This document shows, one piece after another, positions 43,622 to 51,914 of a stretch of DNA of 64,000 nucleotides. Each line of letters opens with the position of its first letter. Position 1 is the first letter of the stretch. A program made the translations under genes and the position numbers. The notes below the pieces were generated by a model that saw only the letters and a list, made by a program, of their open reading frames with translations, did not search any database and was not told where the DNA came from. The DNA is taken from assembly GCA_944392605.1 (NCBI GenBank), contig CALXXE010000004.1, forward strand, positions 1 to 64,000. The letters run 5' to 3'. The DNA is from an uncultured Clostridia bacterium. GTDB taxonomy: Bacteria > Bacillota > Clostridia > TANB77 > CAG-508.

Positions 43622-44626
43622 ATGGCAATATTATTACCAGGAGGAGCAGGATATATTGGAAGTCATACTGCTGTAGAATTATTAAATGCAGGAAAAGAAG
43701 TTATTATAGTAGATAATTTTTCAAATAGTAAACCAGAGGTATTAGATAAAATAAAAGAAATTACAGGTAAAGATTTTAAATTTTATGAATTAGATTATCT
43801 AGATAAAGAAAAATTGGAAAAAGTTTTTGAAGAAAATAAAATAGAAGCAGTATTAAACTTTGCAGGATTTAAAGCAGTAGGAGAATCAGTGCAAAAACCA
43901 TTGGAATATTATCACAATAATATAACAGGTTGTTTAATACTTTTAGAGACTATGAGAAAATATAATGTTAAAAAATTTATATTTAGCTCATCTGCAACTG
44001 TATATGGAGAGCCTGAAAGAATACCTTTAACAGAGGATTGTAAAACAGGTGGAACAACAAATCCATATGGTACATCTAAATTGTTTATAGAACAAATATT
44101 AAAGGATTTATATAAGTCAGATAATACATGGGATATTTGTATCTTAAGATACTTTAATCCAGTAGGATCACATGAAAGTGGTTTGATTGGTGAAGAACCA
44201 CAAGGTGTTCCAAACAACTTAATGCCATATGTTGCAAGAGTAGCTGCAGGAACATTAAAAGAATTATCAGTATTTGGTGATGATTATGATACACCTGATG
44301 GAACAGGGGTTAGAGATTATATACATGTAGTAGATTTAGCAAAAGGACATGTATGTGCATTAAATAAATTATATAAAGAACAAAAAGGATTGTTTATCTA
44401 TAATTTAGGAACAGGAAAAGGATATAGTGTATTAGACATGGTAAAAGCATTTGAAAAAGCAACTGGAAGAAAAGTACCTTATAAAATAGCTCCAAGAAGA
44501 GAAGGAGATATTGCAACATGTTATGCAGATCCTAAAAAAGCAAAGGATGAATTAGGCTGGGTTGCAACTAAAACTTTAGAAGATATGTGCATGGATTCAT
44601 GGAATTATATTGAAAAGAGTATGTAA
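43622..44626 (+). CDS. galE: UDP-glucose 4-epimerase
   Basis: Short-chain dehydrogenase-type epimerase. The NAD-binding GGAGYIGSHTAVELL is near residue 6; the Ser of SSSATVYGE and the Y-x3-K of NPYGTSKLFIEQ form the catalytic set near 122-152; the substrate loop is NNLMPYVARVA. 334 aa, normal. It provides UDP-Gal or UDP-GalNAc for surface glycans. The sugar transferase starts at the base after its stop, so they form a two-gene unit. Confidence 0.95.
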   Translation: MAILLPGGAGYIGSHTAVELLNAGKEVIIVDNFSNSKPEVLDKIKEITGKDFKFYELDYLDKEKLEKVFEENKIEAVLNFAGFKAVGESVQKPLEYYHNNITGCLILLETMRKYNVKKFIFSSSATVYGEPERIPLTEDCKTGGTTNPYGTSKLFIEQILKDLYKSDNTWDICILRYFNPVGSHESGLIGEEPQGVPNNLMPYVARVAAGTLKELSVFGDDYDTPDGTGVRDYIHVVDLAKGHVCALNKLYKEQKGLFIYNLGTGKGYSVLDMVKAFEKATGRKVPYKIAPRREGDIATCYADPKKAKDELGWVATKTLEDMCMDSWNYIEKSM

Positions 44627-45256
44627 ATGGAACAGTATCAATTAACAAAAAAGCAAGAAGTTGAAAAAAGAATATTTGATATTATACTTTCTATAATTGC
44701 AATAGTGATAACATCACCAATTATGCTTTTTATTGCTATTGCGATTAAGGTAGATAGTAAAGGAAAAATAATATATAAACAAAAAAGAATAACTAAAAGT
44801 GGCAAAGAATTTACAATATATAAATTTAGGACGATGGTAGAAAATGCAGAAAAAGAGACTGGACCAACTCTTGCTAAAAAAAATGATGAAAGAATAACTA
44901 GAGTTGGAAAAGTACTTAGGAAGACAAGATTAGATGAATTGCCACAGTTTTTCAACGTCTTAAAAGGAGATATGAGTATAGTAGGTCCTAGACCTAAAAG
45001 AAGAGAAATTATAGATGAAATTATAAAAGAAGTACCAAAATACAAAGAAAGAGAACAAGTAAAAGCTGGTATAACCTGTATAGCTCATATAAAAGGTGAT
45101 TATTATACAGAACCAGAGTTAAGGCTAGAATATGACAAAGAATACATGAAAAATTGGAGCATAATAAAAGATATAAAGATAATTTTCAAAACATTAGAAA
45201 AGATAGGCAAAGAAGTCTTTATATTAAAAGAAAAATACAAAAGAAATAGCAATTAA
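44627..45256 (+). CDS. Undecaprenyl-phosphate sugar-phosphotransferase
   Basis: Bacterial sugar transferase domain (polyprenol phosphate hexose-1-P transferase). After a membrane re-entrant helix (residues 15-40, IFDIILSIIAIVITSPIML) the signatures are YKFRTMVENAE near 65, KTRLDELPQFFNVLKGDMS near 105 and IVGPRPKR near 125. 209 aa. It should start glycan assembly on undecaprenyl phosphate, using sugar made by the linked epimerase. Confidence 0.92.
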   Translation: MEQYQLTKKQEVEKRIFDIILSIIAIVITSPIMLFIAIAIKVDSKGKIIYKQKRITKSGKEFTIYKFRTMVENAEKETGPTLAKKNDERITRVGKVLRKTRLDELPQFFNVLKGDMSIVGPRPKRREIIDEIIKEVPKYKEREQVKAGITCIAHIKGDYYTEPELRLEYDKEYMKNWSIIKDIKIIFKTLEKIGKEVFILKEKYKRNSN

Positions 45257-45398
45257 TTTAGTTTTAACTATTTATGATTGATTTATGAAGTAATTATATA
45301 ATAAATAAAGTTAATATTTTCTTACTTTATAAGTATGAGGATATTGATTTTTACTATCAAATTTATGATAAAAATAAGTTATTAAAGTATTTATTTTG

Positions 45399-45427
45399 TT
45401 GACTTTTATCTATTAACATAATATAAT
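45399..45427 (+). promoter_or_regulatory. argS promoter
   Basis: TTGACT (45399-45404), 17 bp, TATAAT (45422-45427). There is no room for a T-box leader between it and the ATG at 45473. Confidence 0.8.
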
Positions 45428-45472
45428 ATTAAAGGATTTATAATATGAATAATAAAAAGAAGGGGTAAAAGT

Positions 45473-47182
45473 ATGATAGATTTTAAAGAGAAAATAGCAG
45501 AAGAATTAGCAAAAGTAGTAGATATTGATAAAAAAGAATTAGAAACTTATATAGAAATACCAAAAGATACAAAGAACGGTGACTATTCTTTTCCATGTTT
45601 TAAATTAGCAAAAGAGCTTAAAAAAGCTCCTCAAATGATTGCAAACGATATAAAAGAAAAGATAAGTGTAGAAGGAACAGGAATAGAAAAAGTAGAAGTA
45701 GTTGGAGGATTTTTAAATTTCTTCATAGACAAAGAGACACTAGCTAAAGAAGTATTAAATGAAGTTGCAAGTAAAGAAGAATATGGAAAATCAAAAATAG
45801 GAGAAGGAAGAAACATTGTAATAGATTATTCAGCACCTAATATTGCAAAACCATTCCATATTGGACATTTACGTTCAACTGTTATAGGTGGAGCTTTATC
45901 AAATATCTATAAATTTTTAGGCTATAATGTAACAGGTATAAACCATTTAGGAGATTATGGAACACAGTTTGGTAAGTTAATAGAAGGATATAAATTATGG
46001 GGCGATGAATATGACATTGATAAAGACCCTATTAATGAGTTAACAAAAATCTATATTAGAATAAATAATCTATGTAAAGAAGATGAGTCAGTATTAGAAG
46101 CTTGTAGAGATAATTTTAAGAAATTAGAAGAAGGAGATTCTTATTGTACAGAATTATGGGAAAGATTTAAAACTGTTAGTTTAAAAGAATTTCAAAGAGT
46201 TTATGACTTACTTGGAAGCAAATTTGAATCTTGGAATGGAGAAGCATTTTATTCAGATAAAATGCCAGAGGTAATAGAACTTTTAGAAAAATCAGGAAAG
46301 TTAGTAGAGTCTCAAGGTGCTAAAATAGTAGATTTAAGTGATGATGGAATAGATACACCATGTATTATTATAAAATCAAATGGTTCAACAACATATGCAA
46401 CAAGAGATTTGGCTGCAATACTTTATAGAACGAGAACATATGATTTTGAGAAAGCATTATATGTAACATCTTATGAACAAGTATTACATTTTAAACAAGT
46501 ATTTGCAACAGCAAAATACTTAGGATTAGATGAAAAATATCTAAAAGGTTTAAAACATATTCCTTTTGGAATGGTATTATTACCAACAGGAAAAATGTCA
46601 ACAAGAGAAGGAAATATTATAAAGCTTGAAGATTTATTAAATGAAGCAATTGAAAGAGCAAAAGAGATAATAGAGCAAAAGAATCCTGACTTAGAAGATA
46701 AAGAAGAAACAGCTAAGAAGGTTGGAATAGGTGCAGTTATATTTAATGATTTATCAAACAATAGAGTAAAAGACGAAATATTTGATTGGGATACAATTTT
46801 AAATTTCCAAGGAGAAACAGGACCTTATATTCAATACATGTATGTAAGAATTAGAAGTGTATTAGAAAAAGCAGGAAAAATTCCAAATATAGAAGATGTA
46901 AGAGTAGAAAAATTAAATGATAGTTATTCGCAAGAATTATTAAAATTAATATATAATTTTGAAGATACATTAGTTGCAGTAACAGAAAAAGAAGAACCAT
47001 CTATTTTATCAAGATACTTAATAGATTTAGCAAAAGCATATAGTAGTTTCTACAATGAAAACAAAATAATGGTAGAGGATAAGGAACTTCAAAATGCAAG
47101 AGTTTACTTAAGTTATGCAACTGCTAAAGTGCTAAAAGAAGGAACTGCTTTACTTGGAATGGAAATGCCAAACAAAATGTAA
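45473..47182 (+). CDS. argS: Arginyl-tRNA synthetase
   Basis: Class I synthetase of 569 aa. The N-terminal Add1 domain is at residues 1-105. HIGH appears as HIGH in NIAKPFHIGHLRSTVIG near 128. A degenerate KMSKS is seen as GKMSTREGN near 375. The C-terminal anticodon domain is DALR type. It is relevant to the CGG question below: one synthetase must charge every tRNA-Arg. ATG 45473 follows AAGGGG. Confidence 0.95.
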   Translation: MIDFKEKIAEELAKVVDIDKKELETYIEIPKDTKNGDYSFPCFKLAKELKKAPQMIANDIKEKISVEGTGIEKVEVVGGFLNFFIDKETLAKEVLNEVASKEEYGKSKIGEGRNIVIDYSAPNIAKPFHIGHLRSTVIGGALSNIYKFLGYNVTGINHLGDYGTQFGKLIEGYKLWGDEYDIDKDPINELTKIYIRINNLCKEDESVLEACRDNFKKLEEGDSYCTELWERFKTVSLKEFQRVYDLLGSKFESWNGEAFYSDKMPEVIELLEKSGKLVESQGAKIVDLSDDGIDTPCIIIKSNGSTTYATRDLAAILYRTRTYDFEKALYVTSYEQVLHFKQVFATAKYLGLDEKYLKGLKHIPFGMVLLPTGKMSTREGNIIKLEDLLNEAIERAKEIIEQKNPDLEDKEETAKKVGIGAVIFNDLSNNRVKDEIFDWDTILNFQGETGPYIQYMYVRIRSVLEKAGKIPNIEDVRVEKLNDSYSQELLKLIYNFEDTLVAVTEKEEPSILSRYLIDLAKAYSSFYNENKIMVEDKELQNARVYLSYATAKVLKEGTALLGMEMPNKM

Positions 47183-47213
47183 TAAATTTAAATAATAAAT
47201 GACACAAAAAAAG

Positions 47214-47267
47214 AAACAAAGTATAAATTTTAAGTAGTGATTAACTTGTATTTATACTTTGTTTTTT
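47214..47267 (+). terminator. Intrinsic terminator after argS
   Basis: A long A/T stem (47214-47228 with 47250-47264) and a T run. Confidence 0.8.
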
Positions 47268-47475
47268 GATGTCTATAAGACTAATAAGTAAACTAGAACT
47301 AAGAAATTTTACAAAAGTTAGGATAATAAAGAAAAAATTAGAAATTAAAAGAAAGTAAGAATTATTATACATGAAAATAAAAATTTACGAATTTGTAAAT
47401 AAAATGCAATGGTGTTAATATAAATCCAACATAAATAATTCATCTACGATTTTTTATGCAAGGAGGTGAAAATAT

Positions 47476-47901
47476 ATGGATATTCAAGAACTTTGGGATA
47501 AAATACAAGGAGAATTTACTAAAGTAAATACAAGATTAGATAATGTAGAAACAAAAGTAGGAAGTATGGATACTAGATTAGGAAACGTAGAAACCAAAGT
47601 AGAAAGTATGGATACTAGATTAGGAAATGTAGAAACCAAAGTAGAAAGTATGGATACTAGATTAAGTAAAGTAGAAACAGAAGTAAAAGAAGTTAAATAT
47701 GAAAATAAAGGAATTAAAGAAGAAATTAATAAAATTAATCAAAGGCTTGATGTAATACAAAATGTTAATTTAGTAAACATTCTACAAAAACAAGATCAAA
47801 TTCTAAAAGAGTTAAATTCAGCCATTACTATGAATAATTTAGAACACGAAAATTTTAGATATAGACATGAAAGAGTAGAAAAAGTTTTAGGTATTGCTTA
47901 A
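47476..47901 (+). CDS. Coiled-coil protein with 14-residue repeats (141 aa)
   Basis: A soluble, almost wholly helical protein. Residues 22-63 hold three 14-residue units (GNVETKVESMDTRL type), each two heptads long, then more heptads to residue 110 and a distinct C-terminal helix ending YRHERVEKVLGIA. It has no membrane segment. It looks like a trimeric or dimeric coiled coil of the phage-tail or DUF1640-like kind; the function is unknown. ATG 47476 follows AAGGAGGTG, a near-perfect SD, which suggests strong expression. It has its own terminator. Confidence 0.75.
   Translation: MDIQELWDKIQGEFTKVNTRLDNVETKVGSMDTRLGNVETKVESMDTRLGNVETKVESMDTRLSKVETEVKEVKYENKGIKEEINKINQRLDVIQNVNLVNILQKQDQILKELNSAITMNNLEHENFRYRHERVEKVLGIA
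47539..47664 (+). repeat. Three tandem 42-bp repeats inside coding sequence
   Basis: Units at 47539-47580, 47581-47622 and 47623-47664. The last two differ by one base in 42, so duplication is recent; the first has a few changes. The period keeps both the reading frame and the heptad register. Confidence 0.9.
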
Positions 47902-47914
47902 TAAAATAATTGTT

Positions 47915-47949
47915 TTAAGAAAGTATGAATTATACTTTCTTAATTTTTT
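47915..47949 (+). terminator. Intrinsic terminator
   Basis: A 12-bp stem (47915-47926 with 47932-47943), a 5-nt loop and a T run. Confidence 0.9.
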
Positions 47950-48031
47950 CTAAAAAAGAATATATACTTGTAAATAGAAAATATAAATAGTATAATGAAA
48001 AAGAATTAAAAATAAGAAGGGATGGATTAAT

Positions 48032-48784
48032 ATGGAAGAAAAAGTTGAAAAGAAAGAAGTAAAAAAGAGTAAGAAAAAGGTTATAATAACTGTTGTAGTA
48101 ATATTAGTTCTTATTCTTTTAGTAGCAGGAGGTTTCATTTTTTATCATGGAAATCAGACAGGAAAATTAATAGCAGAAGTAAATAAGTTATCAGAAATAC
48201 AAATGACAAATGCAGATGGAACATTAGTAGAAGAGCCAATAGACATGGAAATAAAAACAACAGGTTCTTATGCAGTAGTAGAAGAAACATTTAAAAATTA
48301 TATGAATGAGATAGTAACAGATACACAAGCATTAGTGGATGCTTTAGACCAAGAAAAAATAATGAACTTAGTTTCAATTGACAACATGAAAGAAGATGGA
48401 CCGGATTTTATAAATAGTAAAGAAGAAATAACTACAATGAGAGATGCAATAAGCAATTATGTAGCAAAAATGGAAAGTTTAGCGAACGAAGAAACTTTGC
48501 TTTCAAGAATAGATGACAAAGACATAGGAGAATATTATAAGGAATTATATAGACAATTAGCAACAGATGAAGAATCAGGAGTGAGTTTAAAAGATGCAAT
48601 AGATGATTTAAAAACAAATGAAGAAGAAGCTGTTCAAGCATTAAATGATTTAGAAAGTATATTTAATTTCTTAAGTGATAATAAAGCTGAATGGCAAATA
48701 GAAGGAGAACAAATTGTGTTTACAACAGAAAGTAGTTATGAAGAATATACTAATTTAATGGAATCTTTACCAACAATGAACTAA
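48032..48784 (+). CDS. Membrane-anchored extracellular helical protein (250 aa)
   Basis: Not recognised. A Lys-rich cytoplasmic start is followed by one membrane helix (residues 18-41, VIITVVVILVLILLVAGGFI); the rest is an acidic, helical external domain with no cysteine and no catalytic motif. ATG 48032 follows AAGGG. It is a single gene between two terminators and, like the flanking genes, looks lineage-specific. Confidence 0.65.
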   Translation: MEEKVEKKEVKKSKKKVIITVVVILVLILLVAGGFIFYHGNQTGKLIAEVNKLSEIQMTNADGTLVEEPIDMEIKTTGSYAVVEETFKNYMNEIVTDTQALVDALDQEKIMNLVSIDNMKEDGPDFINSKEEITTMRDAISNYVAKMESLANEETLLSRIDDKDIGEYYKELYRQLATDEESGVSLKDAIDDLKTNEEEAVQALNDLESIFNFLSDNKAEWQIEGEQIVFTTESSYEEYTNLMESLPTMN

Positions 48785-48815
48785 AATAAAGGAGAATTTT
48801 TCTCCTTTATTTTTG
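48785..48815 (+). terminator. Intrinsic terminator
   Basis: An 11-bp stem (48785-48795 with 48801-48811), a 5-nt loop and a T run, directly after the stop. Confidence 0.9.
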
Positions 48816-48909
48816 CGTTTATTCTTTAGAAAATTAATAATTCTACCAATAGTCGATTGCTAAAAATAGTTATAAGTGATAGACTTTTCTTAAATCAAAG
48901 GAGGAAAAA

Positions 48910-50823
48910 ATGGATAATTTAAAATTTGGAAGTTTTATAAAAGAATTAAGAAAAGAAAAAAATATGACGCAAAAAGAATTGGCTGATAAAATAGGATTAA
49001 CAGATAAAGCAATATCAAAATGGGAAAGAGGATTAAGTTTTCCAGATATAACAATGCTTAGTTCACTTGCAGAAGTTTTTGATGTAGATGTTTCTGAAAT
49101 TTTAAATGGAGAAAGAGGAAAAGAAAAAGTAAGTAAAGAAGATATAGAAAAGAAGATAGAAGAAGCAGTTGAAAAAGTTACATTAAAGAAAGAAAAAAGA
49201 GAAAGAAAAATAAAAATATTTAAAAGAACAATAGGAATAATATCATGTGTATTCTTTGCTTTATGTTTTATTTTACAATTAGTGTATTTAACTGTATTAA
49301 GTCCACGTTCTTATGAGTATATAAGCGACATATTATTTTATATTATAAATGAAATAATTATAATAACATTAGGAATAATTTTTTTAACATTAGTTAATCT
49401 AAAAAATAATTTTATAAAAAATATTATTACATATGTATTTTTAGTTGTTTTAACAATAATAAATATTGCTTTTATGATAAATAATGGATTTGAAAATAAA
49501 TGGATAGTAGAGTTTTCAAAAGACTTTTCTAATGAGTTAGTATTAAAAAGAAATAATAAGACAGGGGAAATTACTTTTTATAAAAATACAAAAGTCCTAT
49601 TTGCAAAAGATAAGGAAATTTTTACGAACGAAGTGGAAGGTCCTATTAAAACGCAATGGCTTACAAGTGATATTTGTTCTATTACATATAAAGATAAAGA
49701 TGGAAATTTGGAAGAATTTGTTGCAACTTATGGAGACCGTGGAAATGGAATATCTTATTACTATGTAACAAATGCTATACTTGGAGGTTGGCAAACATTT
49801 TCACAATATGGGGAAGAGACAAGCGTAATGGTAGATTCAAAAGGAATTACAATAAAAAGAGATGAAAAAGAAGAATTGTTTAGCTATGAAAATTGTAAAC
49901 AATATGGAACAATTGCTATTGTATTATATAAAAATGATGTTCCTTGCTATGTGATAGCGTTAAATGAAGATTGTGAATTAGACGAAAAAACAGATATAAT
50001 AAAAGAAGGCGGAACTATAACTTTATGCGAAGTTTCAATGGATAAAACAAAAGCAGAAGTGTTAGATTGTGGGAGTTATAAAGGTGACGACTTAGATAAT
50101 TATAATGGTGGAGTATATGTAAAAGCAAATGATTATAAAATTAGAAATGGAATTTTATATATTAGTTATGATGGAGAAAGTGTAATAGAAGTACCAGGAG
50201 ATCTTTCTGATACCCAAGAATTTGAAGATGGAACTTATCAAATAGAAGAAGAAAAAACATTTTTTGTATACAATAATAATGGTTGGGAATATCTAATATA
50301 TTCAGATGATATGGGACAAAACTGGAATACAGTAAATTTAGAGAGTACTCATATTCAAAACATACAGTTTGTAAATACTAATGTTGGGTTTATGTTAGAA
50401 TTTAAAGATGTGGCAATGGGAATAGCTTTTGGTGATATTAAGAAAACAACAGATGGTGGTAAAACATGGCAAATAGTATTTAATGGATTTGGAAATGAAG
50501 GAGAAAAGGTATTTAAAAGAGGAAGTATCATAAAGTTCATTGATGAAAATTTAGGATTCATAACGATGCCAGATGCAAACGGATATACATCTGAATTATA
50601 TATTACAAAAGATGGAGGAGTAAGTTTTACAAGAATGAATGTACAACAAACAGAAGAAGATAGTTCTATTTATGATTACTATGAATTGCCAGAGCAAGAT
50701 AATGATGGAACACTTACTTTAGAAGTTGGTCAAGGTAGTGACGGTGATTATGAAGGGGGAAATAGTAAAATATACTATTCAAATGATAATGGAAATACTT
50801 GGAGTTATAAGGGAGTAGAATAA
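48910..50823 (+). CDS. Transmembrane XRE regulator with Asp-box (BNR) sensor domain
   Basis: 637 aa in three parts. Residues 1-66 are an XRE/Cro helix-turn-helix (MTQKELADKIGLTDKAISKW). After a charged helix, three or four membrane helices fill residues 105-190. The rest should be outside the cell and contains Asp-box motifs (S-x-D-x-G-x-x-W): YSDDMGQNWNTV, KTTDGGKTWQIV, ITKDGGVSFTRM and YSNDNGNTWSYK, the pattern of sialidase-type beta-propellers. It is probably a one-component sensor that links an external ligand to DNA binding. ATG 48910 follows AAAGGAGG. Confidence 0.85.
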   Translation: MDNLKFGSFIKELRKEKNMTQKELADKIGLTDKAISKWERGLSFPDITMLSSLAEVFDVDVSEILNGERGKEKVSKEDIEKKIEEAVEKVTLKKEKRERKIKIFKRTIGIISCVFFALCFILQLVYLTVLSPRSYEYISDILFYIINEIIIITLGIIFLTLVNLKNNFIKNIITYVFLVVLTIINIAFMINNGFENKWIVEFSKDFSNELVLKRNNKTGEITFYKNTKVLFAKDKEIFTNEVEGPIKTQWLTSDICSITYKDKDGNLEEFVATYGDRGNGISYYYVTNAILGGWQTFSQYGEETSVMVDSKGITIKRDEKEELFSYENCKQYGTIAIVLYKNDVPCYVIALNEDCELDEKTDIIKEGGTITLCEVSMDKTKAEVLDCGSYKGDDLDNYNGGVYVKANDYKIRNGILYISYDGESVIEVPGDLSDTQEFEDGTYQIEEEKTFFVYNNNGWEYLIYSDDMGQNWNTVNLESTHIQNIQFVNTNVGFMLEFKDVAMGIAFGDIKKTTDGGKTWQIVFNGFGNEGEKVFKRGSIIKFIDENLGFITMPDANGYTSELYITKDGGVSFTRMNVQQTEEDSSIYDYYELPEQDNDGTLTLEVGQGSDGDYEGGNSKIYYSNDNGNTWSYKGVE

Positions 50824-50824
50824 A

Positions 50825-51148
50825 ATGTATTACATATATATGCTTAGATGTATGGATAATTCTATCTACACAGGAATTACTGTAGATATAGATAGAAGAA
50901 TGGAAGAACATTTTTCTAAAAATGAGAAATGTGCAAAATATACTTTTACTCATTCTGCTAAGAAGTTAGAAGCGGTATGGGAATGTGAAAATAAATCTTT
51001 AGCATCTAAATTAGAATATGCGATAAAAAAGTTAACAAAACAAAAGAAAGAAGAATTGATCAAAACAAAGAATTTAGATAGTGCATTTCATAATAATGAG
51101 AAGATAGATATAGAAAATTATAAAATAATAAACAAAACCAAAAAATAG
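50825..51148 (+). CDS. GIY-YIG endonuclease-domain protein (YhbQ/UPF0213 type)
   Basis: 107 aa. The single GIY-YIG domain reads YYIYMLRCMDNSIYTGITVD, with the Y-Y-I and Y-T-G pairs; the catalytic Arg lies in DIDRRMEEH and the Glu in KLEYAIKKLTK. Such stand-alone proteins are thought to nick structured DNA. ATG 50825 follows the XRE gene stop by one base, so it is translated from the same mRNA. Confidence 0.92.
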   Translation: MYYIYMLRCMDNSIYTGITVDIDRRMEEHFSKNEKCAKYTFTHSAKKLEAVWECENKSLASKLEYAIKKLTKQKKEELIKTKNLDSAFHNNEKIDIENYKIINKTKK

Positions 51149-51154
51149 TACTGA

Positions 51155-51183
51155 AGACCAACAGATTAAGAGTCTGTTGGTCT
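51155..51183 (+). terminator. Intrinsic terminator/hairpin
   Basis: An 11-bp perfect stem (51155-51165 with 51173-51183) with a 7-nt loop; the T run is weak. Confidence 0.75.
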
Positions 51184-51206
51184 ACCAACTGGGTTATTGA
51201 AATAAT

Positions 51207-51234
51207 TTGACAAAAAAATAATTTATGTTATAAT
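51207..51234 (+). promoter_or_regulatory. Promoter of candidate antisense RNA
   Basis: TTGACA (51207-51212), 16 bp, TATAAT (51229-51234): both boxes match consensus. No protein gene follows on this strand before csoR, so it should drive the RNA below. Confidence 0.82.
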
Positions 51235-51240
51235 AAAAAT

Positions 51241-51330
51241 ATAGAAATAAGGAGCCACATGAAGTGGTTGCCAATAGATGGTATTTAAATACACACTCTA
51301 TAGCCAAGCAGAGTGTGTATTTTCTATTTT
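51241..51330 (+). ncRNA. Candidate antitoxin antisense RNA (type I TA)
   Basis: About 90 nt from the predicted start near 51241 to a strong terminator (13-bp stem, 51287-51299 with 51310-51322, then a T-rich run). A short CCAC/GTGG hairpin sits near its 5' end. On the other strand a small hydrophobic peptide gene ends at 51329, so this RNA is antisense to the 3' part of that mRNA, the same layout as RatA/txpA and SR4/bsrG in Bacillus. Confidence 0.7.
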
Positions 51331-51442
51331 ATTTGCTTAATTTATGTACAAGTACAATAATTAAGGCTATGTTTATGATAGTTACTGATACAAGACCAGC
51401 AAATAATATTCTAATTGTTAATAATAAGTACTGTTCTACCAT
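51329..51442 (-). CDS. Small hydrophobic peptide, probable type I toxin (37 aa)
   Basis: ATG at 51442, TAA at 51331-51329. The peptide is one membrane helix flanked by charged ends: MVEQYLLLTIRILFAGLV, then SVTIINIALIIVLVHKLSK. The SD is nearly perfect (AAAGGAGGTG). Size, single helix and basic C-terminus match the holin-like/TxpA type I toxins of Firmicutes. The mRNA runs into the antisense RNA region. An alternative is a small membrane regulator of the neighbouring copper operon, which I think less likely. Confidence 0.72.
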   Translation of the reverse strand: MVEQYLLLTIRILFAGLVSVTIINIALIIVLVHKLSK

Positions 51443-51535
51443 ATAACATCACCTCCTTTATAGTGGAGGCAACACACTTCTGCTTTTCCTTATTTCATAT
51501 GAGCTATTATATAATATGATTTATATATAAGTCAA
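51443..51535 (-). promoter_or_regulatory. Toxin promoter and SD-sequestering leader
   Basis: Minus strand: TTGACT (51535-51530), 18 bp, TATAAT (51511-51506). In the leader, CCTCC can pair with GGAGG of the SD across an 8-nt loop, hiding the ribosome site, a known safety device of type I toxin mRNAs. Confidence 0.75.
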
Positions 51536-51572
51536 CATATATTTATAAATAAAAAAATAATATACCCCTCTC

Positions 51573-51601
51573 TTTACAAAATACCTATAGGGGTATATAA
51601 T
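51573..51601 (+). promoter_or_regulatory. csoR-copA-copZ promoter with CsoR operator
   Basis: TTTACA (51573-51578), 17 bp, TATAAT (51596-51601). The spacer is filled by the near-palindrome ATACCTATAGGGGTAT (51581-51596), a typical CsoR site; a second half site ATACCCC is at 51562-51568. Copper should release CsoR and open the promoter. Confidence 0.88.
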
Positions 51602-51620
51602 GCGTTTAGAGGTGATAAGG

Positions 51621-51914
51621 TTGGAAAAGAATTGTTGTAAGAAGCAAACAAAAAGAAGTGAAGGGGAGAAAAAGATAATAAACAATAGATTAAATAGAAT
51701 AGAAGGGCAAGTAAGAGGAGTAAAGAAAATGATAGAAGAAGATAGATATTGTGATGATGTACTAATTCAACTATCCGCAATAAATAAATCAATAAAAAGT
51801 CTAGCAAATCATATATTAGAAAATCATATGTATACATGTGTATATAATGATTTAGAAAAAGGAAACTATGAGATAATAGATGAAGTGGTAAATTTATTTA
51901 GGAGGTTTCAATAA
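51621..51914 (+). CDS. csoR: Copper-sensing repressor CsoR
   Basis: All-helical DUF156 repressor, 97 aa from TTG 51621. The Cu(I) ligands are visible: Cys in RYCDDVLIQLSAI, His in ILENHMYTC and Cys in the same segment; the N-terminus adds a Cys pair (KNCCKK). TTG 51621 is chosen because GAGGTGAT precedes it and the ATG at 51600 would lie at or before the transcription start. Its stop overlaps the copA ATG. Confidence 0.92.
   Translation: MEKNCCKKQTKRSEGEKKIINNRLNRIEGQVRGVKKMIEEDRYCDDVLIQLSAINKSIKSLANHILENHMYTCVYNDLEKGNYEIIDEVVNLFRRFQ

Noticed and set aside
51264-51446. 60-codon plus-strand ORF
   Set aside because: It is the antisense shadow of the small hydrophobic peptide gene and has no ribosome site; the minus-strand ORF has an excellent one.
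51600-51620. ATG 51600 as start of csoR
   Set aside because: It lies within the -10 region and before the expected transcription start; TTG 51621 has an SD.
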